Source of the DNA: Alentia gelatinosa
Taxonomy: Eukaryota; Annelida; Polychaeta; Phyllodocida; Polynoidae
Reading direction: 5' to 3'
Assembly (NCBI GenBank): GCA_950022655.1
Contig: OX465579.1
Location: 46,231,950 to 46,295,949 of the forward strand
Length of the DNA: 64,000 nt
The position numbers and the translations under genes are program-made. Below the pieces are notes generated by a model. That model had not been told where the DNA came from. It saw nothing but the letters and a program-made list of their open reading frames with translations, and searched no databases. Position 1 is the first letter of the stretch. Every line of letters begins with the position of its first letter. This document shows, piece after piece, positions 47,659 to 59,229 of this stretch.

Positions 47659-48174
47659 CAGTAGAACCACGCCTGACGGACACCCCGAGGAAGCCGACAC
47701 CCTTTGTAAGCGGTCAATTTTGCTCGGAACGGAAATTTGTCCCTCTATTAGATGTCTATTTTAACCCCGTGTAAGCAATCACTCCACGTAAGCGGACAGT
47801 TATTTCGGTACGTAAAATCCAAAAATCCCACGTAAACGGACACATCAGATGGACAACCTTTCCAAAACGGCCTGGGTGTCAATTTAGCAAACGGAGCCTT
47901 ACATTTGTACAAATATTTATCAAATTATTCATTACTTCATTCCTTATTCTAGATGTTATTGTTTTTTTATCTAAAATTACACATAAAATATTAATTGATG
48001 AAGGTTCCATATAAGATTTTTTCCCCTCAAACTTATACTATATGAATACATCTCATAGGCAATTCAGCACTATATAATCAGTATTAAACTGAAAACCCCG
48101 TGTAAGTGGTCACCCCCCGTAAGCGTACATTTTTGCCCGGAACGGAGGATGCCCACTTACGCTGGGATTTACTG
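47659..48174. mobile_element. pogo/Tigger-like MITE, 516 bp, TA-flanked
   Basis: The ends CAGTAGAACCACGCCTGACG and the inverted GCTGGGATTTACTG lie between TA dinucleotides (47657-47658, 48175-48176). CAGTNGAACC termini with a TA target are characteristic of the pogo/Tigger branch of Tc1/mariner. Subterminal inverted repeats GTAAGCGG/CCACTTAC occur several times within about 200 bp of each end. No transposase ORF. Confidence 0.75.
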
Positions 48175-48281
48175 TACATGTCCCCTTGGCATAATCTATT
48201 CCTATATATATACCCGTTGGCGAGCAATTCATAGTTACATACTGCTGTTCAGGGTACAATAATCATAAGTTATGTGCCTAC

Positions 48282-48338
48282 GCTGACGTTTCCATCCCAG
48301 GCTGACGTTTGCATCCCGGGCTGACGTTTTCGTACCAC
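48282..48338. repeat. three tandem 19-bp units (GCTGACGTTT...)
   Basis: Units start at 48282, 48301 and 48320: GCTGACGTTTCCATCCCAG, GCTGACGTTTGCATCCCGG and GCTGACGTTTTCGTACCAC. The same period and core occur at 21034-21071. Confidence 0.85.
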
Positions 48339-48524
48339 GTGTTTTTTATAGACCATATGATAGGCTAAGACACTGTATCAAAAATAGCCATGCCCCTCAT
48401 TCACTAGTTTGATACGTCAAAAAACGGACACATCGACTCAGACTAATTATCATAAAAAACCTAAAAAATTATCGTTATATTAGGGTACCTCTACATGATG
48501 TATTTATGTTCTCTGTATAAGGGC

Positions 48525-50250
48525 GAATTGGGGACGGAACAAAAAAGATGTGATTACACTCATCCCCCATAAAAAAAAGGAATATAGACAGAACCTGGAC
48601 AATTGGAAGCTTATATTAAGGGGTGCTTTCTCAGAATGAATATTCGTAAGATTGAGGATGCCCATCTAACCTAGGGATGATCCAGGACGGAATAAGGGAG
48701 GCCTCGTCTCCTTTGACTTCAGAATGGCTTTTGACTCTGCCACCTATATATAGCTAGCCTTGCATATTTAAGAGCTTACAGCTGTTCAGCTTTGGGGAGG
48801 ATTTCTGTCATGGGTAAAACTTATTTATAAGGAATTGGAGAATTATGTCATCAACAATAGTACTACTACAAAGTGGTTTAAGCCAAAGAAGGGGTCCGAT
48901 AAACCTGTATGTTGCATCTTTTTGTAATTGTTGATACCTAATACAAAATTGTTAGCTCATGTTATTAGGAATACAGATAATATTTTAGATTAAGATACAA
49001 GATGGAGGAATAGTAAATTAGCAATGTTCGAAGATGATGCTACTCTGTTTATACAAAACCAACAATAATTAGACTGTTTACTATCGATCTTAGAAATTTT
49101 TGGAAATTTTTCTGAACTAAAATTGAACAAAGAGAAGTCTCGAATTCTAAACATTAATCCAATAAATTAGTGAAGGATTAAGTTTAAATTCAAAGAAGTG
49201 AGTAAAATTAAAATACTTGGCATTACGTTTTCTGTGAAACCTATCATTCATGGCTACTTATTTGAACACAGATTAAAAAGATGTAGATCTATTTTTTATA
49301 ATTGGTCACAAAAGGCACTATCCTTGAAGGGGAATTTATATATATATGTCTTGTCAACTATTCCCTTATCCCGATCTTCCTGTATCCCTGCTCAAATTTT
49401 CACACACACCCAGGTGTCTTAGAAGAATTAAGAACACAATGACTGCCTTCCTATGGAATTGTAGCACATCCAAAATATCATATAACACCCTGACACTTGG
49501 AATAAAAGAATGGGGGCTGAGATTTGGATTTGGAAACAATGATTTTTGCTGCTCAAATACAATGGGTCAAAAGGATGGTGCTAGGTGAGGAGAAAAACTG
49601 GATCTTCATGTTCAAAGAATGTCTGACCTACAAGGTTCACACTTCCATTTCTTTCTAGCTAGGAACAAAAAGAAGAAGATGGAAATACATAGTCCTTTTT
49701 ATGGGGCTTAACTTATAATAGTCCACCTCATGATAATATTGAATCTGTAAATGAGTTTTTGCCGGGAACATCCCTTTCCAGACTGGCCTTCAGGAGGATA
49801 CAATAACACATATGAAAAAGCGGTAATTCTATAGGTGAAACACTTGCTATGGGATGGGAAAATTATGTCCGACATGGAAATTAACACTACATATGGTACA
49901 CAATTGACTTTTTTAGATACATTTTCAATGAGGTCGGCTATGCCGGTGCTCAGGAATATAGAAGTCGAACAAACCAATTATATGCAAAGACGGATGTTGA
50001 TACAATCCTCAGAATCCAATTTCTGTGTTAAAGAAGTATCTAGTAAAATTGATGAATTTGTCGACTTGCATATCCTCGTAGTAGATGGTCTATACACAGA
50101 CAAAGACTTTTTCATTCAAATAATCTCGATGTCACACTTATATATTAGAGAATTGAGACAAAAGATTATCACAGATAAAGCGACATGCATATTCTTCCAT
50201 CAGAAGCACAAGTACAGGTTTCTGGAAAGGCTAGAAAAAGAGATGTAATC
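48525..50250 (+). pseudogene. decayed Tx1/L1-like LINE, RT and C-terminal region
   Basis: RT traces across all three + frames: an ITLIPHKKK..LDNWK-like start near 48550, LVSFDFRMAFDSA near 48700, KLAMFEDDATLFIQ (catalytic DD; EDD replaces the usual ADD) near 49020, and GNFSELKLNKEKSRILN near 49110, then SKIKILGITFS near 49200. Past the palm, IKNTMTAFLWN near 49430 and a 137-residue C-terminal frame (49835-50248) continue the ORF2 order. Many stops and frameshifts, 5' truncated. The order and motifs fit the L1/Tx1 group. Confidence 0.8.
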
Positions 50251-51897
50251 CTCCGATGGGACAATCGATACTGAATCATGCAAAAAATGAGGTACATTCT
50301 CCAGCAGTCATCATTTCAAATGCTCCTGTCTTAGTCAAGTCTTGTCACTGTCTTAAAGTATTGTCATAGTATCATCTAGTGTTCTTGTCTTGTCAATTTC
50401 TGATTTTGTCACAACTTTCCTGGTACCAAATATCTCTTTTTTCAGCACCCGATATGAACAAAAACCATGAAATGGCAGCAATTGTCGAAAAAATATCAGA
50501 AAAAAACTGTTACTATTATTAAAGGGAACTAAAGTTATTAATAGTTTAAAGGGTGTCGTAACGTGACTGCCTAAACTACACCAAAATTGCACAAATTGAG
50601 TTCAGTATGAAGAAAGCCATATGCATGAATCATTATAAACTGCGAAACCTAATTGATTCTGCCCCTTTTTTAATTCTATTTTATTTGTGGTTTTATGATG
50701 GTGTCGTAACATAACTCCCTCGTGTTTTCTGGCACAATTTGTCTAAATATTAGAGTTGAGTATCATTTTAGGGTTTTTGATTCACTGCACGAAGACCACT
50801 ATTTTACATTTATATACGCCATCGCGATAACGCACGTATTGGCTGAATATAGACTTGTTTTCATTTATATACGCCTCTTATCCGCGTCTGCGTTTCGGGC
50901 GTCTACGAGGTAGTTTCCATATGTAGACGCGCGCGACTTGGCTGTCTTTCACGCCTGGCGTATCCAAGATAAAACATGCTCTGTGCGATATATATATACG
51001 CCAGGCGTATATATGATACAAAAAAAACACTGACTCGCCACCCAGGACCTCCCAACCCCACCCCCTACCGCCCCCCCCGACACCCCACCACCCCACCACC
51101 CCACCACCCTACACTCACTCTACCCAGTGAGAAGGATTTTTATAAATATTCAAAATAGACTACCTGAAAGGACCTTTGTATCATTTTGTTGAATCTGGGA
51201 CTAAGAACACTGGAATATACACAGATTGAATAACGTAGAAGGGGTGGCATCTTCCACATTAGACGAATACAGTCAGGATGTTTAGCGAAGGATGAGTTTT
51301 ATTTTTCATAAAAATCATCTAAAAGGTTTTAAAAATAGGGAGCAACCACAAGCACCATGGGTGGTTGAATGTCTATGTAATGGGAATGAACCAGCATAAG
51401 TATGTTGAAGTACTGCGAAGTACTAGAAACTTATGTAACATAAGGACAAATTAACAAGTTTGCTAAAAAAAAAACAAAAAAACTTCTGATCCTTACTTAA
51501 CTTTGACTTCCTTTCACTGGGACAGTTTCCCTCTGATACTGGCAAACATGTGATAGCTCATTATTCAGGATAAATACATTACAGTTTAGAACTGTCAATA
51601 CAACAAAATAGTGTGCTGTCTTAAGTATGTAATGCCTGACCATGAAGCCAGTTTTTAATACCTAAGTATACATAAATGCCTCTGTTTGCCTTACTACTTT
51701 TCATTATATGCCAAAGCAGTGTTTTAATAGTTACACACTGCAACTTCCTCTACCGTATATAAATACGTTATGTAAGACACCATGTGCGGTACACTGTTAT
51801 ACGGAGTGCTTTGATATATTGATGAAGTGTGGGATTCACTTTGTGATGGTTTATAAACCAATTTACGGTAAGTTATTATCGAATAGGTGAACAATGG

Positions 51898-51981
<84 letters not shown>

Positions 51982-52700
51982 TAATATATAGTCACGCTTA
52001 GGAAACGTATACATAATACCTCTGCGTGTATATTCTCACTCACTATTGACGAAAACAACTACTGAAGAAAATGAATATCAATAAAGACCAAAGGGCAGTT
52101 TCACACGTGGGTTATTTCCCCAGCTGACAGCTTGTCAGTCCGCCTGGCGGGCCCAGCTTACAAACTAAAAGCAGACCACCAGAACAAATTTAAAACTATA
52201 CCTCCATAGCTTGCCTAGATCAGACGATGAAAAAACCGTGTTCCTGAGTTAAATTCTTTAAAGACATTGCAGCGGCGGTTGTTCCTGAGGTAGAGCACTT
52301 AGCTGTGAAGTTTAATTCAGTTGAGGACGGCAGCTATGTTCTTTTGCATAATCTGTATAATGTTTCTTTGAAAAAGACTTTGAATGACGACCTTGCCTAC
52401 TACTGCAGCTCAAGATTTTGTTTTTCCAGTAGATAAGCAAAAGAAAGTAACACATTCTGCTGCGTGGCAGGCTTTCATCCGGTGCATTTACAAAACATTC
52501 TGTAGGTTCTGGCTAACAAGCACCATCAGATATACAAAAGCATGTACAGATGTGATTTGCATAATTTTGGTAAGACTTAGGGAGATGGGTACTATATAGA
52601 ACTGAGTGGTTGTAATATTAGAATGTATAATGCGCACTATGCTCTAGATAATCCTGGTAATTACATCTGGTCGAAATGATTATAAACAAGAACTTTATAA
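50251..52700. other. no gene; palindrome, CCA-rich tract and microsatellites
   Basis: Contents: a diverged direct repeat (GTGTCGTAACNTNACT... at about 50552 and 50701), a perfect palindrome ATATATACGCC/GGCGTATATAT at about 50994-51016, a C/CCA-rich tract at 51040-51115 and the TA array at 51898. No supported gene. Confidence 0.45.
51898..51978. repeat. (AT)n microsatellite, about 80 bp
   Basis: TA dinucleotides with one ACAT interruption near 51911. Confidence 0.95.
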
Positions 52701-52719
52701 TTTAGAATTCAGAATAAAA

Positions 52720-52985
52720 GGTAAGGTATAACGTCGTTATTATTATATACCTATGCATTAAATCAGTGTAAATATGTACTGCTCCTAAGGGTACAGTTAA
52801 TATGCACAGGTTGCACTGTATGCTGTGAATCTTTTTACTATATACCCATGCCGTATATACTGGAAATACGCACCGTTTCGCCATATAACGTAAAAATACT
52901 GTACGGACCACTGGTCCGTACACTAAAATACATGTACGGACCACCTTGCCATACACGTTTATCAAGATATTGGTTGTTATTTTAT
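52720..52985. repeat. MITE-like repeat, family with 60.55 kb (copy 1)
   Basis: The segment 52831-52908 (core ATACCCATGCCGTATATAC, CGCACCGTTT and CCATATAACGT) is matched in reverse orientation at 60567-60640. It also has a hairpin TACGGACCACTGGTCCGTA near 52902. The left edge has the GTTATTATTATATACCTATG sequence seen at 625-645, suggesting shared ends. Confidence 0.65.
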
Positions 52986-53035
52986 AAAGCTCAATGAAAT
53001 TAATGATTTTTTTCTAATTTCGGGTATATAGTATA

Positions 53036-53187
53036 TATATAACGTCCAACCATGCTGTAAAATTCACAGAACTCAATGGTAATTTACAGTTTGTACGGAA
53101 CTCGGCGTAAACGCCTCGGTCCGTACAAACTGTAAATTACCATCTCGTTCTGCGAATTGTACAGCATGGTCAGGACGTTCTATATAA
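53036..53187. repeat. foldback element, family FB-A, copy 2
   Basis: The arms run AACGTCCAACCATGCTGTA ... TACAGCATGGTCAGGACGTT with AATTTACAGTTTGTACGGA inner arms around CGTAAACGCC. It is the same element as 21470-21618, with TATATA flanks in both. Confidence 0.85.
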
Positions 53188-53292
53188 GTACTGGTGCCTT
53201 TGGAAACTGCAGACTGCACGCTTTGGCTGACAGACTGCATCCTTTGAGCCTTACCTGCACGCTTTGAATGTCAGACTGCACCCTTTGAAAAA

Positions 53293-53646
53293 ATATCTCA
53301 ATCTGATTGGCTGAGAGGCCAACAACAGAATTCTAGGTGAAAGATTTAAAAATGGCGGACCCCTTCACTTCGCTAGTTGCAAGGCTTTATACAGAACCCA
53401 CAGAACGGATTAGTGTGCATATTTAGTGAATATCGAGCTAGCAAATATGTAGCATTCACATGATACACTTTAGATAGCTTAGATATGCGAGATCGATCGA
53501 TTTTGATACCTTCACGAACCGAGCGGGCGACTCACAAATGGCCAAACCCTGTGTGACTGCATTATTGGGGTTTCCCTATGCTCTGGAAAATCCCGATGAT
53601 GACATCATCGATGCCGGCCTCTCGGCCAATCAGATTGCATTATATT
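53293..53646. repeat. inverted-repeat element, about 350 bp
   Basis: ATCTGATTGGCYGAGAGGCC-type arms at 53293-53320 and inverted at 53615-53646. The interior has AAAAATGGCGGAC at about 53349 (YY1-like). To the left, three GACTGCAYSCTTTG units (53205-53290) are a separate minisatellite. Confidence 0.6.
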
Positions 53647-53787
53647 CTAAAGCCCGGACATACGTTGGGATCCACTTCCGGCATGTCTGCTGGCGTACAC
53701 ATTGTCTTTGAATGTCGTGCCAAGTCACTTTGATATCAAATTACAGTCAGTTTTAGCTATTTAAGGCCAAATTAAGGTATATAATAA

Positions 53788-53920
53788 CATGAAACCATAG
53801 TGATGGTGCCAATACATGCTAGATTTATTCGTTGTTTCGGAAAGAGCTCAGTCAGAACGAATTTCTCTGAAACAACCCATAAATCTAGCCCGTATTGTCA
53901 CCATAACCATGGTTTCACAT
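53788..53920. repeat. foldback element, 133 bp
   Basis: The arms ATGAAACCATAGTGATGGTG and CACCATAACCATGGTTTCAT, with inner TAGATTTATTCGTTGTTTC-type arms, fold around about GAGCTCAGTC. The preceding AAGGTATATAATAA matches the family ends seen at 615-640. Confidence 0.75.
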
Positions 53921-54224
53921 AGTACGACTCTTGTAACGAAATAAGCTATGTTGATTTATGACAATATTCACTTCAGCTGAGAAGTACACCATATAGGAAG
54001 ATGTTACTAGAATGAATTCTAAAGGGGCATGTCACATTATATCCGGCCCGACAGCAGATCTCATGCTGGAAAACTGATATTTTTCAGTTCTCATAGAGGA
54101 TTTGGCAAACGTTCATAAATCCAACTTCGCCAACTCTGCTGAACCTCCTTTTGGGAACCGGCATGGGAAGGATGAATATAAAATCCAGTTCCTTGATGTC
54201 TCCTTCGTTTCTCCTTTCGTTTAA

Positions 54225-54490
54225 CCCTTTCAGGGCGGATAATGCCTTGAGGCATTCTCCAGCATAGACCGGATAATGCCTTGAGGCATTCCCCAGCAGA
54301 GACCGGATAATGCATTGAGGCATTATTTATGAAATTTTGTAACAGATAACATTTCATTGTCTTATAAAGAAATAATTAATCAATAAATCTGAATCTTTCA
54401 GGGAATATACCTATGATATATTATCTAATATTATTTGGTAAAACAAATATTCTGAATAAGAATGATATGTCATATCACGTGATCAAATAA
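54225..54490. repeat. piggyBac-like MITE, truncated copy with palindromic minisatellite
   Basis: TTAA (54221-54224) then CCCTTTCAGGGCGG, followed by three tandem units of about 39 bp (54236-54330) with the core TGCCTTGAGGCA, then AAGAAATAATTAATCAATA, which matches the inside of the 14767 MITE. No right terminus was found, so it is broken. Confidence 0.7.
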
Positions 54491-55400
54491 TAGAAATTGA
54501 AGAGCAGGGCTGACATGCCGGGAGAATCAATAGGGGGAATACCCTTGTTCCGGTGGGGGATTCCGTAAAAGGTGATTCTTGGAGTTGGACACCATTTTGC
54601 AACATGGCGGCCCAGGTAACAATGTCAGGAGGATGTCACCTATGACTGATACCACATGTCTCATGATAACGTGGAACTATTGATTATTGCATCGGCTGAC
54701 ATCAGCTTCTGGGAGGCTTGATGGGGGATATAAGGCGATGGCTGAGAGATGTGAGATCATCACACCTCGCCAGGGTGATGAGGGCATGAGGCATCTGATG
54801 ATCAGATGTCAAGCGAGCCGGGGGACAGCTAGATAGGTTCAGGGAGTCTGGCAGTCGGCAGGAGCTTGCGCGAGGGCAGCAATGCAGAATGGAGTTGAGT
54901 CGGCGATGAACTCTAGTGGGCGCAGTTCAGGGAACGGGCAGCTCACGTGCATCATGAGTGGCAGGAATCAATCAGTGATTGGTTCTGCATGGTGAGCGAT
55001 ACAAGGAGCAACTATTCTCATCTAAAAGTAATGAGCTACAGCTAGTTGATAGAGGACAGGGTCTTCTGGAGGTGTGAGTGACAGGATGGGGAGCTGGGCT
55101 CAGGTAGTGTCAGCCATGGTAGAGACAGAGAGAAGTGACTAACATTAAGTACCCACAGAGCAGTGTTGGCACAGATGGACTGTGTGTATTGGCACATTAA
55201 ACATTGGTCATGACAGACAGGTTGATGAAGATCCTGGAGTGAATTCATGTCCAGGGAATACCTGAAGAGTGTACTTGCTTCCCAGGGGGACGTTTAGTAT
55301 TGTGTGAAATACTGTACACTGGATCCTTTTGTGCTTGTGACATTAAAGATTGGATCCTGAAGAGATTGATGTTTGTGTTCTCCATTTCAAGCCAAAAAGG
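54491..55400 (+). other. GC-richer segment, possible solo LTR or promoter
   Basis: It contains ATTTTGCAACATGGCGGCC (YY1-like, 54594-54612), GGATATAAGG (TATA-like, about 54726) and a GTGACATTAAAG (poly(A)-signal-like) near 55339. This fits an LTR or a gene promoter, but no target duplication, LTR partner or ORF was found. Confidence 0.25.
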
Positions 55401-56399
55401 GCAATGCTAACAACTATCAGCATTTGTATGATAAATACAATTAGAAACATCTGTCAAAACCTTAGAAACTAAGTATTGAAGCATACTTCAAGTGAAATCA
55501 AAACATCAGATCTAAATTACAAACATCATAGAGTAATTGCATATAATGGTGTTCTTAATCATTCGATTGAATTTTTTTAATTATAGAAAATGATGAGCTA
55601 TTCATAAATTTATATATAAATTGGGATTAGGAGGGTATTGCTCTGCAGTCAATTGACATGTGATTTCGGTGATGATTTATATAGCATACTACATTTGAAA
55701 TGGTTCATCCGTATGCGAAGGACCTTCAGAACAGGGGCATCAGATAATCTAGTATTCCGGTTACCTTGATTTATGAATTGGTCATCATTATCACTTTTGT
55801 TGTATGCCATTCTTCTTTTACTAAGAAATTTGAGATTTGCATCTTTATGAATTTTGTCTATTGTCAAATTGTGATTTCAGGGCTATCCGTAGTGCCTTGT
55901 TTTGAAGTTTTTGCAGCTTAGTTAGAAATTGTTGGTTGAATTTTGATCGATTCATAGGACTACAAAAGCATTTAAACCAAATCATAGGATTCATAGGACC
56001 ACAAAGGTACAGAAGCGTAAAGTGTAAATTGCATAAAAATTGATGTAATGAAATGGACGCATATATGGACCGAACTGGCTACAGTCTGACATTCGCGATA
56101 CTTATGGCCGCCAGCATTAAAGTTGTGTTCTTGCAGACGCACCTCCATGGGAAACCTGTTTAAGAGCAAAGTGATTACTATCCCTTAGTCTATCGAATTA
56201 GTATAAAATATCTAAAATGTTATTCCATTATCTGTTGTAAAGTGACATTAAGAGATGAATCCAGTAACTGTAGGGAATACGCGAGGTCTTATGGTGTGAA
56301 CTAACGTCGTGCAATACATATTTGATACGTTTCCGATTCAAAAATTTGTCCCATTTTGTATTTGGGGTAAGTCAGGAGTCTGTTCGTTCCTAATGAAAC
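55401..56399. other. no feature recognised
   Basis: AT-rich sequence with only short frames. Confidence 0.4.
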
Positions 56400-56620
56400 A
56401 CATGCCTCAAGTGGGATTCACACGGTGGGATTCACATACCTCACAGGCCGTTTGTCTGAGACAAATCCTGTTGAGATTCGGTACTGGAACACAATCTCCT
56501 CGTCTGAATGAAAGGGTTCCATTTTGCTGAGACAACTTTTTTCCCTTGCAATTGTCGACGACAATCACGCCTAACAAGGAACAGAATCTCATGAGATTTT
56601 GACTTTAAACAGGTTTAAGA
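56400..56620 (+). repeat. dispersed repeat, copy 2 (family with 1.8 kb)
   Basis: GTGGGATTCACACGGTGGGATTC start, TTTGTCTGAGACAAATCCTG, AGGGTTCCATTTT, CCTTGCAATTGTCG. Matches 1804-2030 in inverse orientation and 56935-57110 directly. Confidence 0.65.
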
Positions 56621-56934
56621 TTTAGAGGGCCATTTTGTTGATACAAATGTATTTCACACATTCTCCCCAAATCTGTGAGTCTCAGTGGTCCCAAATAACA
56701 CCTATTCACACAGGGAAGTACCCTGAGTCTGCAACTGTGTACCCTGTGTACCCTGTGTAGGGGTGTAGGAGTGAGACTATGTACCTGTTGAGTCTTCCCA
56801 TGTGAATTGAATCCGCCATGTTACCCTGAGACTGTAGAACAGCCCAATCTGTGAAACTTAGTACCCAGCTACAAATTGTGCAAAGGTGTGAAGTACACCA
56901 GTCTCAGGTCCATTTGTCCCATCGTGTGAATCCA

Positions 56935-57110
56935 ACTTAAAGTGGATATAACAGGGTGGGATTCATGATTCATGTTTGTCTGAGACAAATCCTGCTGAGA
57001 TACCCTACTGAAACACAATCTCCTTGTCTGAATGATAGGGTTCCATTTCCATGAGTAAAGTATTTTCCCCTGCAATTGTCGTTGCCGATTAAGCAAGAGA
57101 CATACCAAGC
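56935..57110 (+). repeat. dispersed repeat, copy 3 (family with 1.8 kb)
   Basis: Same blocks as copy 2 in the same order (GGGTGGGATTCA, TTTGTCTGAGACAAATCCTG, ATAGGGTTCCATTTCC, CCTGCAATTGTCG). It lies about 320 bp further on. The intervening 56690-56760 has TGTGTACCC minisatellite units. Confidence 0.65.
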
Positions 57111-57264
57111 GAGATGTACATTTTAAACGTGTTAAAATCCAAATCTTTTGAGAATATGTACCTCATTATGGGTAAAGCCGGGGACACACCAAGCAAGTAA
57201 CGGCAGTGATTTCCAGAATCGCCAACACAAAATGCCACGTATGTGAGCTATTATATCATTTTTC

Positions 57265-58985
57265 ACCTAATTATTGCTTCTGAGACGCTAATCTACTTGT
57301 GGGAGATATTAATATGAAATAATATCGCACATACACGCCAATTTCCGCCAATCTCTTGAATCCTATCTTGTTCCAATCTTTGAATTTCTCAGGCTTATTA
57401 TCTAACTTTATGTATTCTTCAACATAGAGTGTGTGACAAAATTCTATTGACCATAAATACAAATCAAGGACATTATCATGAAATAATTTTTGGTAGAAAA
57501 GATAAAACTTAGTGAAGCAATTGATGAAGTACAGAATATGTGCATTCTCAATATGCTCTGTTATTCCCAGCAAACAAAACCCAATATCCATAACTATCTG
57601 TAGATTACATAAACTACCTAGCTGATTATTAATGCCTTTCCATAGTTCCTTAGTTTCTGCACAATCCAAGTTAAAGTTTTGAATACCATCCAGCTCATTA
57701 TAGAATGAACATTGATCAGAGGTTACAATTTTTCTCATATATAGATATTTATTTGTAGGAATATGAGATTTATTATCTTATACTGTAGCGATTGTAGCTT
57801 AGTGTCTCTGACCCATCCATAGGTATTTTTGTAAGTATTAGACCAAGTCATCTCATCAAAGGTAACATCAAGATCCCCTTCCCATTTGGCCTGAGCTGAA
57901 GGCTTTCTATCTATATGTTGGATAAGTAGATAATACATCCTCTTATTTGAAGAGGCCAGAATGTTGATTCACCGATCTGTTTTATCGTTTATGTACAGGC
58001 TCACAGGGTGTATATTAGTTTCAGTAAACAGCAATTCTGTAGATCATGGAATTGATCTAGTAATATACACGATGTCTAGGAATGTACCCCTTATACCATA
58101 CTTCCTCTTGAGTTCACCTATATCCATGAATCTTTTGTTACTGAACGAAATCAATCTTTAACTTGCATAATGCCAGCTTTGGCCCATACTTTATTGGTAA
58201 TACGGCCTTTCTTTGAACATATAAATTTATTGTTCCATAGACATTCATGTTGCGTTTCTTCCTCAGAGATTGGTGGACATAGATATTGATAAGGAATACC
58301 AAATAGCAAGTAAGTCTATATAAAAGAGGTAATTTTGGTGTGGTTGTTGACGTATGTGGTTGGTTGTAGGCAAAAAGAAATCATACATAGGCCTGAAATA
58401 TTACAGTATTTCTGAAAGTAGTATGTCCATGACTGATATTCATCAAATATTAATCTATGTATCCACTTCAACCTCGAGGTATGATACATTGAATACAAAT
58501 CCTTGAGATTAAGTCCACCAGATTTGACATTCACACAAATTACATTATTGGCAATTGACAGGGAACAATTAGTCCAACAGTTTCTAATATGTCAGCATTT
58601 TTGAAGTTTCTGTATACAGTGAGTTCACCGTCATCCGATTAGAGAGTCTAACTCCAAGTGCATTCATGTCATCAGAGATGCAGATAGATAGGTGGGACAG
58701 AACACTAGTAGAGGTGTATCTGTGGGCATGATATCGGATTTCTGTAGATTAACCTTGAGTCCTGCATATCTTTTAAAACATTTTATAATATCAAGTACAA
58801 CCAAAAGTGACTGAGGTTCATTGGTAAACACAATAAAGTCATCAGTGTAAAGAGATACTTTAAGGTCTCCATTACCTATGCTGAACCTTTGAAAGTCATT
58901 ACTTTCTCTTAGTTCTATAGCTAAAAGTTCCATAACCATAACAAATAAATAGGGCGAAACACAACAACCCTGTCTTTTGCCCCTA
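57265..58985 (-). pseudogene. 5'-truncated Tx1/L1-like LINE, RT to C-terminus
   Basis: On the minus strand: TRGKRQGCCVSPYLFVMVMELLAI (about 58970-58900) is the RGxRQGCPLSP motif of LINE RTs. SLYTDDFIVF carries the catalytic DD (58939-58664 frame). FKRYAGLKVNLQKS follows. Next come GGLNLKDLYSMYH...KWIHRL (58534-58316), KWEGDLDVTFDEMTWSNTY (57938-57735) and a 155-residue C-terminal frame (57738-57271) with CAETKELWKGINNQLG. The order matches ORF2 of L1/Tx1 elements and the + strand copy at 48525. Frameshifts and stops separate the parts. Confidence 0.85.
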
Positions 58986-59229
58986 GTGGGGTGAAACCAC
59001 TAAGTGTGAAAATGGTGGGTCATTTTACATTTAATTTTTTTTAAGGCTTTTATTTAGACTGGAGTTACCGTTAGGAGAAACAACCCCTATCTCCCACAGG
59101 CTCCAGTATTACAGTGATCAATGCAATAACTTACTCAGTTTATGGGTTTACAATAAATCGCAATGGGATCCTGATTTCATTATACGAGTCGTATACAGCA
59201 GAGATATTACAAAGTAAAATGTGACTCAA

